Assembly: GCF_014651515.1 (NCBI RefSeq)
Contig: NZ_BMXA01000006.1
Span: forward strand, 62,001-126,000
Length of the DNA: 64,000 nucleotides
DNA from: Arenicella chitinivorans
GTDB lineage: Bacteria > Pseudomonadota > Gammaproteobacteria > Arenicellales > Arenicellaceae
Direction of reading: 5' to 3'
Below are positions 10,108 to 19,505 of the stretch, one piece after another. The translations under genes and the position numbers were made by a program. The notes under the pieces are model-generated. The model did not search any database and had not been told where the DNA came from. It saw nothing but the letters and a program-made list of their open reading frames with translations. Position 1 is the first letter of the stretch. Each line of letters begins with the position of its first letter.

Positions 10108-11535
10108 ATGCAAACGCAACTGAAATTCATTGGCCTTGATACACGCTATCCTTGCGCCGACGGTCAGACGCGGCGGCGTATCCACTTCGACAGCGCCGCG
10201 TCACCACTGCCTGCCAAAATGGCAATGGACACCATCCAGGCCATGCTGCCGCACTATTCCAACACACACAGCTATGTGCACCAGTCGGCAAAAATCAGTA
10301 CGCATGCGCTGGCCTGGGCGCACGATACCGTACTAAATTTTGTTGGCGCCGATCCCGCGGTTTTTACCAGCATTTTCACCGGTACCGGCACCACCGCAGC
10401 GACAAATCGCGTAGCCCGAGGCTTGCGAGCGGCACGACCAGACAAAGACGTGGTGTTTGTTTCCTCCATGGAACACCACGCGAATGATTTGCCACATCGT
10501 CATCCGGATTTCAACATCGTACATTTACCGCTGAGCGGCACAGGGGCACATAGCGGTGCCACAGATATTGCGGCGCTTCAAGCGCTCTGCTCTGAATACG
10601 CGGGTCGGGTCAACTACATTGCCGTGTCTGCAGTGAGCAATGTCACCGGAGTGTGTAATCCGATCGGTGAGATTTGTGAACTCGCACATCAACACGACAT
10701 ACTGGTTTTGGTCGATGGCGCCCAGTGCGTGACACATATGCCGACTGAGCTGGACCAATGGCAGCCTGACTTCTTTGCCTTCTCAGGGCACAAAGCCTAC
10801 ACACCTTGCTCACCTGGCGTACTCGTGGCACGCAAATCTGTGTTGCAGTCCTTACCAGAACAAGACCTTGGTGGCGGTTCGGTGAACACAGTGGGCTACT
10901 ACGATTACGAATTATCATCTGCTTATCCGCAACGCGAGCAATCCGGCACGCCCAACATCGTTGGCGCTATCGCCCTGGCCAGCGTACTGCAAGAGCTCAA
11001 GACCTTCGGTATGCACAATATCGCTGGCGAGGAGAAGCGCTTGATGACGCAGTTAATCGATGGCTTATCACAAGTGCCAGGCATGTGTATTTACGCGGAC
11101 CCTCGACTCGAACGCCGCGGTGCAGTAGCTTTTAATATCAACGGCATCGATCACGGCTTAGTTGCCGCCGTTTTAAGTGATTACTATGGCATCGCGGTGC
11201 GTAATGAGTGCTTTTGTGCCCACCCGTATGTAAGCAGCCTGCTCAAAGAGCAATTATGGGAACTGGATTTAACCGGAATCGCTGACTCAGAACAGGAAAA
11301 TTACATCAACCTAAAACGAGGGATGGTTCGGGTTAGCCTAGCGTTGTATTCCACGGTCGACGACATCAACTATTTACTGACGTCAATCACCAGCTTGATC
11401 CAACGAATAGAAGAATTACGCCCCCACTATCAAGCGCTCGCCAATGGCGCCTACCAGCACCGATCATTTGCGCTGGACTGGCATGCCTACCTGCCCTTTA
11501 TCAAGGTGCAGCGAGGCACATCTGAAACGGATTAA
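10108..11535 (+). CDS. class V aminotransferase, cysteine desulfurase/SufS-like
   Basis: A PLP-dependent fold-type I enzyme of 475 residues. It resembles SufS/CsdA cysteine desulfurases: TGTGTTAATN binds the cofactor phosphate, SMEHHAND carries the stacking histidine, VDGAQ the PLP aspartate, FSGHK (Lys229) the Schiff-base lysine, and RNECFCAHP (Cys368, Cys370) sits where SufS has its catalytic cysteine. The C-terminus is extended by about 60 residues relative to SufS. There are no suf or isc genes around it, so it may be a stand-alone desulfurase, lyase or kynureninase-like enzyme. A TATAAT box at 10096-10101 lies only 6 bp before the ATG, which would give a leaderless or near-leaderless message. 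Confidence 0.85.
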   Translation: MQTQLKFIGLDTRYPCADGQTRRRIHFDSAASPLPAKMAMDTIQAMLPHYSNTHSYVHQSAKISTHALAWAHDTVLNFVGADPAVFTSIFTGTGTTAATNRVARGLRAARPDKDVVFVSSMEHHANDLPHRHPDFNIVHLPLSGTGAHSGATDIAALQALCSEYAGRVNYIAVSAVSNVTGVCNPIGEICELAHQHDILVLVDGAQCVTHMPTELDQWQPDFFAFSGHKAYTPCSPGVLVARKSVLQSLPEQDLGGGSVNTVGYYDYELSSAYPQREQSGTPNIVGAIALASVLQELKTFGMHNIAGEEKRLMTQLIDGLSQVPGMCIYADPRLERRGAVAFNINGIDHGLVAAVLSDYYGIAVRNECFCAHPYVSSLLKEQLWELDLTGIADSEQENYINLKRGMVRVSLALYSTVDDINYLLTSITSLIQRIEELRPHYQALANGAYQHRSFALDWHAYLPFIKVQRGTSETD

Positions 11536-11718
11536 AATTTATCTTTTAGCCGAGCAATTCTGGCTTAAGGCCATGTGCTTCCCTGGCCTGTAGATTAGTC
11601 TGCGTGTAAACGTGTTTGGCACAGTTAAGAGTGTGCCACGTGTCGCTCAATCCCTTGACATCAAAGATTTCACGCTGCCGCGCGAAGCAGCAGCGCTGAA
11701 AACTATGTCGGAGGCGAT

Positions 11719-11925
11719 TTAAGCGCTGTACGCTAATCGCAAATTGGCCGTACGCGCCGAAGCCGCGGCCGAGACCACAGGAATCGTTTCGTCTGGGTTA
11801 ATCTCAATCGACAACCATTCGTGGCACTCCATACCTACGGTATACGGTACCAATGGCCCCTCAATTTGCTCAGGGTGGTTGTAAATTAAATCATCTGTTA
11901 CGGGTACAAAAACTTGATGGCTCAT
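11719..11925 (-). CDS. small conserved-looking hypothetical protein, 68 aa
   Basis: I do not recognise a domain. The 68-residue product starts MSHQVFVPVTDDLIY, contains EGPLVPYTVGMECHEWLSI and ends in an alanine-rich tail. ATG at 11925 is chosen because AAGAGAGAAG lies just upstream; the open frame extends to 12003, but that part looks non-coding. The protein is soluble, mildly acidic and has one cysteine. The 180 bp below it, up to the aminotransferase stop at 11535, hold no gene; they contain a small inverted repeat, TGGCAC/GTGCCA, at 11617-11638. No function is proposed. Confidence 0.6.
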   Translation of the reverse strand: MSHQVFVPVTDDLIYNHPEQIEGPLVPYTVGMECHEWLSIEINPDETIPVVSAAASARTANLRLAYSA

Positions 11926-12214
11926 ACGACTTCTCTCTTGCGCAACTCTGCGACACTCGATCTCTTCAACAATGGATACTGAACCGAAAATACGTGTTAG
12001 CAAGCAATGTTTTTATTTTGGAATGCTTTTCTCGTTTTCCGATATATGCATTAAACTCCTTAGGAATGACGAATTCGGGATAAACTAGTGGTAAAAATAT
12101 GGTATTGACTGTCAACCCCCATAAAGACTGCGTTTTAGTGCAAAATACCGCCTCTATGAATGCGAATTACTCGCTTTAAAATTCTCAGCTAACCACCGCA
12201 ACACATTCATAACC

Positions 12215-12922
12215 ATGGCCAGAAAAGTAGCAATCGTTGAAGACGATTTTGATCAGCGTGAAAACTACCGCGACGCCCTTGAGAAATCTGGGTACCTGGT
12301 CGACACGTACGCGAACCGGCGGGAAGCACTATCCGGCATGCGCAGCAATATGCCCGACCTTGCGATACTCGACATCATGCTCGAAAATGAGATGGATGGC
12401 GGCTTCGACTTGTGTCGCGACCTCAGGGCTCTCTCACCGACGTTACCAATCATCTTTCTTACTGCACGTGATACCGACATTGATCGAGTTTCCGGCTTAC
12501 GTCTAGACGCATGGGACTACCTTACAAAACCCCTGAATATGCAATACTTGAGCGTCCGGATTAACTCCTTGTTTCGTATTGTAGACAGCCTTGCACTCGG
12601 CCCAGAGACCAATCAGCGCAACAACGCCATGGTGATTAACGATCTGGAGATCAATGAAGACAGCATGTCGATTCGCTGGAAAGGTAAAGAGCTGAGTCTA
12701 ACATTAACTGAGTTCTGGTTGATTGAGTCGATGGCCCGTCACCCAGGTCACGTTAAAACCTATGAGAATATGATGACCATTACGCGGCAAAGCTATGTTG
12801 AGCGTAATACGATCAATGGCTACATTCGTCGAATACGAAATAAATTCAAAGAGATAGACCCAAACTTTAAACACATCCAAACCGTGTTCGGAGTTGGCTA
12901 TAAATGGAATACCGACGGGTAA
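12215..12922 (+). CDS. pdsR: response regulator PdsR, proteobacterial dedicated sortase system type
   Basis: An OmpR-class transcriptional regulator of 235 residues. The receiver domain (1-120) has the acidic pair EDD at 9-11, phospho-acceptor Asp53 in LAILDIMLEN, Thr83 in FLTARD and Lys105 in LTKPL. A winged-helix DNA-binding domain fills 135-235. The wording of the receiver (ENYRDALEKSGY, DGGFDLCRDLRALSPTLPIIF) strongly resembles the regulator that accompanies the dedicated sortase system of marine proteobacteria. It is followed after 6 bp by its histidine kinase. No sortase or LPXTG target is visible in this window, so the pair is separated from, or has lost, its usual partners. Confidence 0.85.
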   Translation: MARKVAIVEDDFDQRENYRDALEKSGYLVDTYANRREALSGMRSNMPDLAILDIMLENEMDGGFDLCRDLRALSPTLPIIFLTARDTDIDRVSGLRLDAWDYLTKPLNMQYLSVRINSLFRIVDSLALGPETNQRNNAMVINDLEINEDSMSIRWKGKELSLTLTEFWLIESMARHPGHVKTYENMMTITRQSYVERNTINGYIRRIRNKFKEIDPNFKHIQTVFGVGYKWNTDG

Positions 12923-12928
12923 ACGAAC

Positions 12929-15136
12929 GTGAAAATTCGCACTGGTTTTTCCATTCGCACCAAATTGCTGCTGGTCGGCATGCTGCTGTTGCTCATCCCG
13001 TGGATGTCGTATCAGTACGTCCGAGAAATGAAGACCTATCTACTCACTGGTCAAGAGCAAGCGTTGAGTCTAACCTCACGCGCGGTGGCGACAGTGTTGC
13101 ACGATCGACCAGAGCTGTTTAATGAAGAATCACAGATAGACCCCAGCAATCTAGACGACAACGAGATTTACGCCGCTCCGTTACCAAACTACATTAACCT
13201 GAACGGCGATTTGAGCGACTGGGGCGAGGCAGCGAAACAAGCAGAACAGTTTCTTCCGACTCCAGGTGAACAACCGATCGCCTCTGACAATGTCATCGAG
13301 GTCAAACACACACTGGGGTATCGCGGGAACTTTATCTATGCCCTATTCGAAGTGCTCGATGATCATGTTCTTTTACGACCGAAAAAATTTCTGCGGGTCG
13401 ATGCCGCTGACCATATTCGATTGACCCTGCAGGACCCCGGCAGTAGCCCGAAGCGCTACACCTTGATTGCACGAGAGCCAGGGCGAATGAGCATCTACCT
13501 CATGGATCAAGCGTGGCAGTACCCGATCAGTGGGGAACCGAATTACGATCTAGCAGCGGAATTGAGTCTGACCGACGACGGCTACAACGTCGAACTACGA
13601 ATTCCACGTTTCATGCTCTCTTCCGACACTCGGATCAGCATGATGGTTGTGGATGTTGATGACCCAGAGTCGCGTACCATCGCGGCAACAGTTCCAACCA
13701 CGCCCCAAAGCGAGAACGACGAGCTGTCGAAACTGTTGGTCGAGTCGCCACGTATCACCAAGATTCTTAAAGGGCTTGATCGCGCTGAAACTCGAATCTG
13801 GGTGTTTAACAAAGACAAGCGCGTGCGCACCGTGGTAGGCAATCTGGTCACCGAGGTCAATGATCCCGAGATTGATAAACCGAGCAACGAGACAGGACTA
13901 GATTACGTGTGGCAAATGGTGCGTTACTACTATAGCTCTGCGCTGCAAACAATCTTCACCTATATCATCGAACAACCCAGCAGCGAACTGGCTGACCGCA
14001 GCATCGAGGAGCGCAACGACAAAATCTTACAGGACGCCTTAAGTGGCAGCATCTCTTCGGACCGACGCCCATCGCTCGATAAACAAAGCACCATTCTCAT
14101 GTCGGCCCATCCGATTTTTCTCGGTGACGGCATACTCGGTGCCGTGGTGGTGGAACAAAGTACCAACCAAGTGCTGCGACAACAGCGTGAAACACTGGAA
14201 AACGTCATCAGCGTCACGCTGTTAGTTCTGATCACCGTGGCCACTGCCCTGCTGATCTTTGCCTCTCGCTTGACTGTCCGTATTCGCCGGCTTCGCAACG
14301 CGACTGAAACGGCGATCGATCGTGACGGACGGATCGTACACCAACGTCTCAACGCAGAAGCCAAATCGGGTGATGAAATTGGTGATTTATCACGATCTGT
14401 CAGTAATATGTTGGGGCGCTTATCGCAGTACACCAGCTATTTGCGCGGCCTGCCAGACACACTGGCGCACGAAGTCAGCAACCCGTTAAATGTCGTGAAT
14501 TCCTCGCTACACAATTTGTCAGAAGAAATACCCGAGTCAGCAAACAGCAAATACATGGAACGCGCGAAAAACGGTCTGAACCGGATTGGCATGATTCTGC
14601 GCAACCTGACCGAGGCCGCCAATCTTGAACAAGCCATGCAGTCGGAAACGCGTGAGACGGTTGACTTGATCGAGCTGATCGAAAACTATGTCGATGGCTA
14701 CTCTTTCTCTAACCCCGAGCAACGGTTTGAAGTGCTTATTCATTCGCGCCCGATCATGGTGGAAATCGCGCCAGACTACATCGCCCAGGCACTGGACAAA
14801 CTGGTCGACAATGCGATTGATTTTGCTGCACCGGATACCGCGATTGTGTTTAAACTGCGACGCTTGGACAACTTTGCACAGATCGACATCATTAATCAGG
14901 GTTCCAGACTACCAGAAGGCATGGCCGAGCGGATTTTTGAACCGCTGGTTTCCTTGGGGCGCAAAGACGCACAGAAAATCAGTTTAGGAATGGGGTTGTA
15001 CATTGTTAAACTGATTGCCAGCTTTCACGGCGGCGATGTCATTGCTCGCAATTTGTTGAGCTCCGATGGCGTGATATTCTCACTCTCTTTGCCAATCCAT
15101 GATCCGCAAAGCCAATCTTATGCATACCAAAACTAA
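12929..15136 (+). CDS. pdsS: histidine kinase PdsS, proteobacterial dedicated sortase system type
   Basis: A 735-residue inner-membrane sensor kinase starting at GTG. Transmembrane segments lie at about 13-31 and 425-447, enclosing a periplasmic sensor of nearly 400 residues. That sensor holds a CBM9/DOMON-like stretch beginning LNGDLSDWGE at about 91-100. A HAMP-like linker follows (450-500). The phospho-acceptor is His514 in LAHEVSNPLN. The ATPase domain has the N box DKLVDNAIDFA near 622 and the G box LGMGLYIVK near 686. The large carbohydrate-binding-like sensor suggests detection of a glycan or envelope ligand. It forms an operon with pdsR, and the cobalamin adenosyltransferase gene follows after 29 bp. 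Confidence 0.85.
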   Translation: MKIRTGFSIRTKLLLVGMLLLLIPWMSYQYVREMKTYLLTGQEQALSLTSRAVATVLHDRPELFNEESQIDPSNLDDNEIYAAPLPNYINLNGDLSDWGEAAKQAEQFLPTPGEQPIASDNVIEVKHTLGYRGNFIYALFEVLDDHVLLRPKKFLRVDAADHIRLTLQDPGSSPKRYTLIAREPGRMSIYLMDQAWQYPISGEPNYDLAAELSLTDDGYNVELRIPRFMLSSDTRISMMVVDVDDPESRTIAATVPTTPQSENDELSKLLVESPRITKILKGLDRAETRIWVFNKDKRVRTVVGNLVTEVNDPEIDKPSNETGLDYVWQMVRYYYSSALQTIFTYIIEQPSSELADRSIEERNDKILQDALSGSISSDRRPSLDKQSTILMSAHPIFLGDGILGAVVVEQSTNQVLRQQRETLENVISVTLLVLITVATALLIFASRLTVRIRRLRNATETAIDRDGRIVHQRLNAEAKSGDEIGDLSRSVSNMLGRLSQYTSYLRGLPDTLAHEVSNPLNVVNSSLHNLSEEIPESANSKYMERAKNGLNRIGMILRNLTEAANLEQAMQSETRETVDLIELIENYVDGYSFSNPEQRFEVLIHSRPIMVEIAPDYIAQALDKLVDNAIDFAAPDTAIVFKLRRLDNFAQIDIINQGSRLPEGMAERIFEPLVSLGRKDAQKISLGMGLYIVKLIASFHGGDVIARNLLSSDGVIFSLSLPIHDPQSQSYAYQN

Positions 15137-15165
15137 TAAATATATCCACTACTTAGGAGACCATT

Positions 15166-15714
15166 TTGGGAAATCGTCTTAGCAAACTTTATACACGAAC
15201 TGGTGACGATGGGACTTCGGGGCTGAGCGGCGGTGAGCGCGTGGCGAAAAACCATGCGCGCATGCACGCGATGGGATCTGTGGATGAGTTAAACAGCTTA
15301 CTTGGTCTGTTAATTTGTAAGCTCGACGACGCAGCGCTCACAGAGTTATTGACCGCAATTCAACATGATTTATTTAATATTGGCGGTGAGATCAGCATGC
15401 CTGGCCAGAGCTTCATCACCGCAGATAAAGTAGCGCGATTAGAGCAGCGCATTGATGAGTTCAATACCCAAGTCGAGCCATTGAAGGACTTTATTTTGCC
15501 CGGTGGCAGTGAAGCTGCCGCGATCTGCCATATGGCTCGGGCGGTCGCCCGACGCGCAGAACGTGACTTGATCAGCTTGCATCAGCTGGAGCCGGTTTGC
15601 GACACCACCAGGCAGTACCTAAACCGTCTTTCTGATCTACTTTTCGTCGCTGCCCGCATCATAAATCAAGCACTTGGACAGCCCGATGTGCTTTGGAAAA
15701 AAGAACTGGCCTAA
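15166..15714 (+). CDS. cob(I)alamin adenosyltransferase, PduO type
   Basis: It transfers the 5'-deoxyadenosyl group of ATP to cob(I)alamin, giving coenzyme B12. The 182-residue protein has the N-terminal ATP loop TRTGDDGTSGLSGG, then VDELNSLLG, and the late block ICHMARAVARRAERD, with the RRAER arginines that contact ATP. All are hallmarks of the PduO/MMAB family. The start is TTG at 15166, with AGGAG (15155-15159) 6 nt ahead; no better ATG exists. It follows pdsS closely and may be cotranscribed, though the two functions have no evident link. Confidence 0.93.
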   Translation: MGNRLSKLYTRTGDDGTSGLSGGERVAKNHARMHAMGSVDELNSLLGLLICKLDDAALTELLTAIQHDLFNIGGEISMPGQSFITADKVARLEQRIDEFNTQVEPLKDFILPGGSEAAAICHMARAVARRAERDLISLHQLEPVCDTTRQYLNRLSDLLFVAARIINQALGQPDVLWKKELA

Positions 15715-15770
15715 GCACGCCAAGTTGCGTTGCCAGACAACAATAATAACCACATTCCACCTACAACATT

Positions 15771-16994
15771 ATGACCACTTCCCCCTCATTGTATGCCAGA
15801 TGGACCAGCACCAGCCTGGTGCTTCGGATTCTAATTGGTATCGTTCTCGGCACGGGTGTTGCATTGATTTCTCCGGAAATCGGCAAAACAGCCCATATCT
15901 TCGGCCAGCTGTTTGTAAATGCTTTGAAAGCGGTTGCACCGATCCTGATTTTTATCTTGGTTATTTCCTCGATAGCAAATCAGCGAGCGGATGCGTCCAC
16001 ACATATGCGCCCGATCATTCTGCTGTACTTCATCGGCACGTTTGCAGCAGCGACGGTCGCAGTAATCCTTAGTTTTCTGTTTCCAACCGAATTATCTCTG
16101 GTAACCACAGAAACCACCACCAATGCCCCGCAAGGAATCACTGAGATTCTGCAATCATTGTTATTCCGACTGGTCGACAACCCCGTGAACGCGCTCCTCA
16201 CCGGCAATTACATCGCTATCCTTGCGTGGGCAATCGGAATTGGTTTAGTGCTGCGCAGCGCCGCTGAACAGACGAAAACGGTTATGCATGACATTAGCGA
16301 CGCCGTTACTGGTATCGTGCAGTTTGTCATTCAACTCGCGCCCATCGGTATTTTTGGCCTGGTCGCTGGCACGGTGTCACAAACCGGCATTGAGAGCCTA
16401 TTGGGTTACACTCAACTGTTGATGCTGCTGGTTAGTGCCATGCTAATCGTGGCGCTGATCGTGAACCCAATCATTGTCTTTAGCAAACTACGCGAAAACC
16501 CCTATCCCCTGGTATTCCGGGCGCTGCGAGAAAGCGGTATCACCGCCTTTTTCACACGAAGTTCGGCGGCCAATATTCCAGTCAATCTGAATTTATGCAA
16601 AAAGCTCGATCTGGATGAGGATACTTACTCGGTTTCGATACCCTTGGGTGCCACTATCAACATGGCTGGCGCGGCTATTACCATCACGATCATGACTCTA
16701 GCTGCCGTCAACACACTGGGCATCGAGGTCGACTTGACCACCGCGTTGCTGCTTTCGATTCTCGCCAGCGTTGGTGCTTGCGGTTCGTCTGGCGTAGCCG
16801 GCGGCTCCTTGTTGCTGATTCCGCTGGCATGCAGTCTGTTCAACATTCCCAATGATGTCGCCATGCAGGTGGTCGGCGTCGGGTTTATTATCGGCGTAGT
16901 TCAGGATTCCGCTGAAACTGCGCTAAACAGTTCAACCGACGTCATCTTTACCGCGGCGGTTTGCGAGGCAGAAGCCAGAAAATCCGCATCCTAA
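15771..16994 (+). CDS. sstT: Na+/serine-threonine symporter SstT
   Basis: A 407-residue inner-membrane transporter of the dicarboxylate/amino acid:cation symporter family, closest to SstT, which takes up serine and threonine with sodium. It shows the family's eight-helix plan with re-entrant loops: the serine-rich [11 protein letters not shown] hairpin, the NMAGAA motif in helix 7 and a second hairpin region, [12 protein letters not shown]. It ends convergently with the CPBP protease gene, with only 15 bp between the stops. It starts 56 bp after the adenosyltransferase stop. Confidence 0.93.
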   Translation: MTTSPSLYARWTSTSLVLRILIGIVLGTGVALISPEIGKTAHIFGQLFVNALKAVAPILIFILVISSIANQRADASTHMRPIILLYFIGTFAAATVAVILSFLFPTELSLVTTETTTNAPQGITEILQSLLFRLVDNPVNALLTGNYIAILAWAIGIGLVLRSAAEQTKTVMHDISDAVTGIVQFVIQLAPIGIFGLVAGTVSQTGIESLLGYTQLLMLLVSAMLIVALIVNPIIVFSKLRENPYPLVFRALRESGITAFFTRSSAANIPVNLNLCKKLDLDEDTYSVSIPLGATINMAGAAITITIMTLAAVNTLGIEVDLTTALLLSILASVGACGSSGVAGGSLLLIPLACSLFNIPNDVAMQVVGVGFIIGVVQDSAETALNSSTDVIFTAAVCEAEARKSAS

Positions 16995-17009
16995 CCGGCA
17001 TCAATGGCG

Positions 17010-17633
17010 TTAAATGTGCTCTTTAATGGGGAGCACATTCCGGTTTTCCTCGGTCTTCAGACCGAGCAGTTCTGGGCGTTTTACAATCACATAAAACGCC
17101 AGAATATCGTAAGCGGTATGGGCTGCGATCACAAACACAATACTCTCAGTGAAGAACAAGCCAAGACCAAATAAAACACCGAGCACGAAGGTTGCAATGA
17201 CATAGGTATAACTCAACCAGTGCATACAGCCAAAGATAATGGACGCCATCACGATGCCAACTACAGGGTTTGTGATGGAAATTAGCCAACTTTGGAGAGC
17301 ACCACGCACTAATAGCTCTTCACCAACACCGGCCAACAATGACACAATCATAATATCGCGCCAGGTAAATCCTTGAAACAAAGTATGCAGTAGCTGGTTT
17401 AGTTGCCGTACCGAAGGCACATCCAACCATGGACTACGGGTAAGCCATAAACACGCGCCATAGAGCAAGATACCGGCGAACAGACCCGCAGGGAGAGCGA
17501 ATACACCCAAGCGCCCAGACAAGCTCCATGGATTAGTCAGCCACCAGCAAATCAACATGCCAAGGACGGTAATTAAGATGGCCGAGGGCAATACCTCACG
17601 CAATAAAAGTGGTCGAAACAGTGTTTTTTTCAC
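17010..17633 (-). CDS. CPBP family intramembrane metalloprotease
   Basis: A polytopic membrane protein of about 207 residues in the CAAX-protease/bacteriocin-processing family. The first motif GVGEELLVRGAL (EExxxR) and the later FGCMHW and IAAHTAYD histidine motifs are present, so the glutamate/histidine active site looks complete. I place the start at GTG 17633, which overlaps the TGA stop of pgeF as GTGA and suggests translational coupling; an ATG at 17669 would overlap pgeF by 40 bp. The substrate is unknown; bacterial members can process peptides or act in envelope maintenance. Confidence 0.85.
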   Translation of the reverse strand: MKKTLFRPLLLREVLPSAILITVLGMLICWWLTNPWSLSGRLGVFALPAGLFAGILLYGACLWLTRSPWLDVPSVRQLNQLLHTLFQGFTWRDIMIVSLLAGVGEELLVRGALQSWLISITNPVVGIVMASIIFGCMHWLSYTYVIATFVLGVLFGLGLFFTESIVFVIAAHTAYDILAFYVIVKRPELLGLKTEENRNVLPIKEHI

Positions 17634-18367
17634 GGCTGAATCCAGATTAAACTCGCCATGCGACCACATTGCCCGTCACGCCGGTACGAAAAAAAAGCAT
17701 TATCCTGTTGATAGGTGCAGGACTCACTACAGAAATACTGGGTTACACCAAGCTTCAGTAAACGGTCACCGGCTAGAGCTCGTAAATCAGCGTACACTTT
17801 ATCGTTGCTGCTCGCCGGTCGGTAAGCGGCCGCTGGACCACGCAATTGCGCCTGAACTTCCACACCAACTTCAAACGCTGCAGCGCCGATACACGGCCCA
17901 GCCCAGACCAAGATATCGCGCGTTTCGCTGCGCATTTTCGCCACCGCATTTTCAATAATACCAGCCGCCATTCCACGCCAGCCCACATGCACCGCAGCGA
18001 CCCGAGTCCCTTGCCGGTTGGTCATTAATAACGGCAGACAATCTGCCGTCTGCACCGCGCACACCACACTGTGTGTCGTGGTAGTCGCGCCATCCGCTTC
18101 GTGCCTTGCAGAGCCCGTCTTCGTACGGTCAAAATCGATGATCTGCGTACCATGAACCTGCTGTAGCCAGTTCGGGTTTTGTGGCAACCCGACTACGCTC
18201 GCCAGCAGTGCCCGGTTGCGAGTCACTGCGCTATCGTCATCCCCAACATAGTCTGCTAGATTCAATGACGCATAGACACCTCGGCTTTGCCCACCTACTC
18301 GCAACGTGCTAAGCGCCTTAACCTGTGCGGGCGCATTCCACGACGGCGTTTCAATTTGAATACTCAC
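17630..18367 (-). CDS. pgeF: peptidoglycan editing factor PgeF (YfiH/laccase-domain family)
   Basis: A 245-residue cytoplasmic protein of the YfiH family. E. coli PgeF hydrolyses wrongly built peptidoglycan precursors that carry L-Ser instead of L-Ala; related proteins act on purine nucleosides. The metal site is visible as TADCLPLL (Cys), AAVHVGWRGM (His) and WAGPCIG. It lies between rluD upstream (12-bp gap) and the CPBP protease downstream (4-bp overlap). The rluD-yfiH order is common in Gammaproteobacteria, and the three genes probably form an operon. Confidence 0.92.
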   Translation of the reverse strand: MSIQIETPSWNAPAQVKALSTLRVGGQSRGVYASLNLADYVGDDDSAVTRNRALLASVVGLPQNPNWLQQVHGTQIIDFDRTKTGSARHEADGATTTTHSVVCAVQTADCLPLLMTNRQGTRVAAVHVGWRGMAAGIIENAVAKMRSETRDILVWAGPCIGAAAFEVGVEVQAQLRGPAAAYRPASSNDKVYADLRALAGDRLLKLGVTQYFCSESCTYQQDNAFFSYRRDGQCGRMASLIWIQP

Positions 18368-18379
18368 TGCACCAATCGC

Positions 18380-19348
18380 TTATTCATAATCCGCTGTACA
18401 GGCGGCAACCAATGTTTGCATATCCTCAGGCAGATCACGTTGCCAAGACTGGAGCTCACCATGAATCGGGTGTTGATACTCGATACGCGTGGCATGCAGT
18501 GCCTGACGTCTAAAACTGCGTAATGCCGCCTCTAGATCCGGGTGGCTATCGGCTGGAATGCCGAGCCGACGACCGTAGACCGGATCCCCGACCAACGGAA
18601 ACCCGACATAGGCCATATGCACGCGAATTTGATGCGTACGCCCAGTTTCGAGCTGCACACGCAGCAAGGTATGATTCCGAAATCGCTCATCAACTCGATA
18701 ATGCGTTACGGCCTCCTTGCCCATCATACTCACCGTCATTTTACGTCGATCATGCTTATCTCGACCAATCGGTTCTTCGACAGTATTTCCTGAAATCACG
18801 CGTCCATTGACCATCGCCAGGTACTCGCGGTGCAGAGAGTGGTCCACCAGTTGATCAATCAATCCAAGCCGTGCAGCCTCACTTTTCGCCACCACCATCA
18901 ATCCTGAAGTGTCCTTATCTAATCGGTGCACAATCCCAGCCCTGGCAAGGCTTCGATTATTCGGAAAGTGGTATAACAAAGCATTCAGTAAAGTGCCGTC
19001 TGGGTTACCTGCACCAGGGTGTACAACCAAACCTGCTGGCTTGTTAATCACCAGCATGTCGTCGTCTTCAAATACGATATCAAGCGAAATATTCTGGGGT
19101 TCCCATTCGCCTTGTCGAATCTCGGGCACGTCGATCTCCACGTGTTCCCCGCCATAAACTTTGTCTTTCTGACGTGGCGTCTCCTCATCGATCGAAACCA
19201 GACCTTGTTTTATCCAAGTCTGAACTGTGCTGCGAGAATGGCCCTCGCACAACGTCGCCAAGGCTTTGTCCACACGCTGCCCATACAGTTGATCTGGAAT
19301 CGTGAACTCGAATTTAGTGCTGTCGCCGACAGCGTCGCTGTTGTTCAT
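18380..19348 (-). CDS. rluD: 23S rRNA pseudouridine(1911/1915/1917) synthase RluD
   Basis: It makes three pseudouridines in helix 69 of 23S rRNA. The 322-residue protein has an N-terminal S4 RNA-binding domain (QRVDKALATLCEGHSRS at about 24-40) and the catalytic motif HRLDKDTSGLM, whose aspartate is the nucleophile of the RluA family, followed by GRTHQIRVHMA. It is divergent from bamD, an arrangement conserved in Gammaproteobacteria. Confidence 0.95.
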   Translation of the reverse strand: MNNSDAVGDSTKFEFTIPDQLYGQRVDKALATLCEGHSRSTVQTWIKQGLVSIDEETPRQKDKVYGGEHVEIDVPEIRQGEWEPQNISLDIVFEDDDMLVINKPAGLVVHPGAGNPDGTLLNALLYHFPNNRSLARAGIVHRLDKDTSGLMVVAKSEAARLGLIDQLVDHSLHREYLAMVNGRVISGNTVEEPIGRDKHDRRKMTVSMMGKEAVTHYRVDERFRNHTLLRVQLETGRTHQIRVHMAYVGFPLVGDPVYGRRLGIPADSHPDLEAALRSFRRQALHATRIEYQHPIHGELQSWQRDLPEDMQTLVAACTADYE

Positions 19349-19505
19349 ATAATTTTATTTAACGACTGTAATGCTCTGATCTGGAATTAACATGGTCGGA
19401 ATCAAACCTGACTTTTCTAACAGAGAAGCAACCTAATTTTTCTTCTCTGATTGGTGGATTCGCGTTATCCTTAATGATTGCATCATAACTCATATATGAA
19501 ATCAC

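Noticed and set aside
12929-17000. Sortase or LPXTG target next to pdsRS
   Set aside because: I checked the neighbouring products: they are a cobalamin adenosyltransferase, SstT and an intramembrane protease; none has a sortase TLxTC motif or an LPXTG tail.
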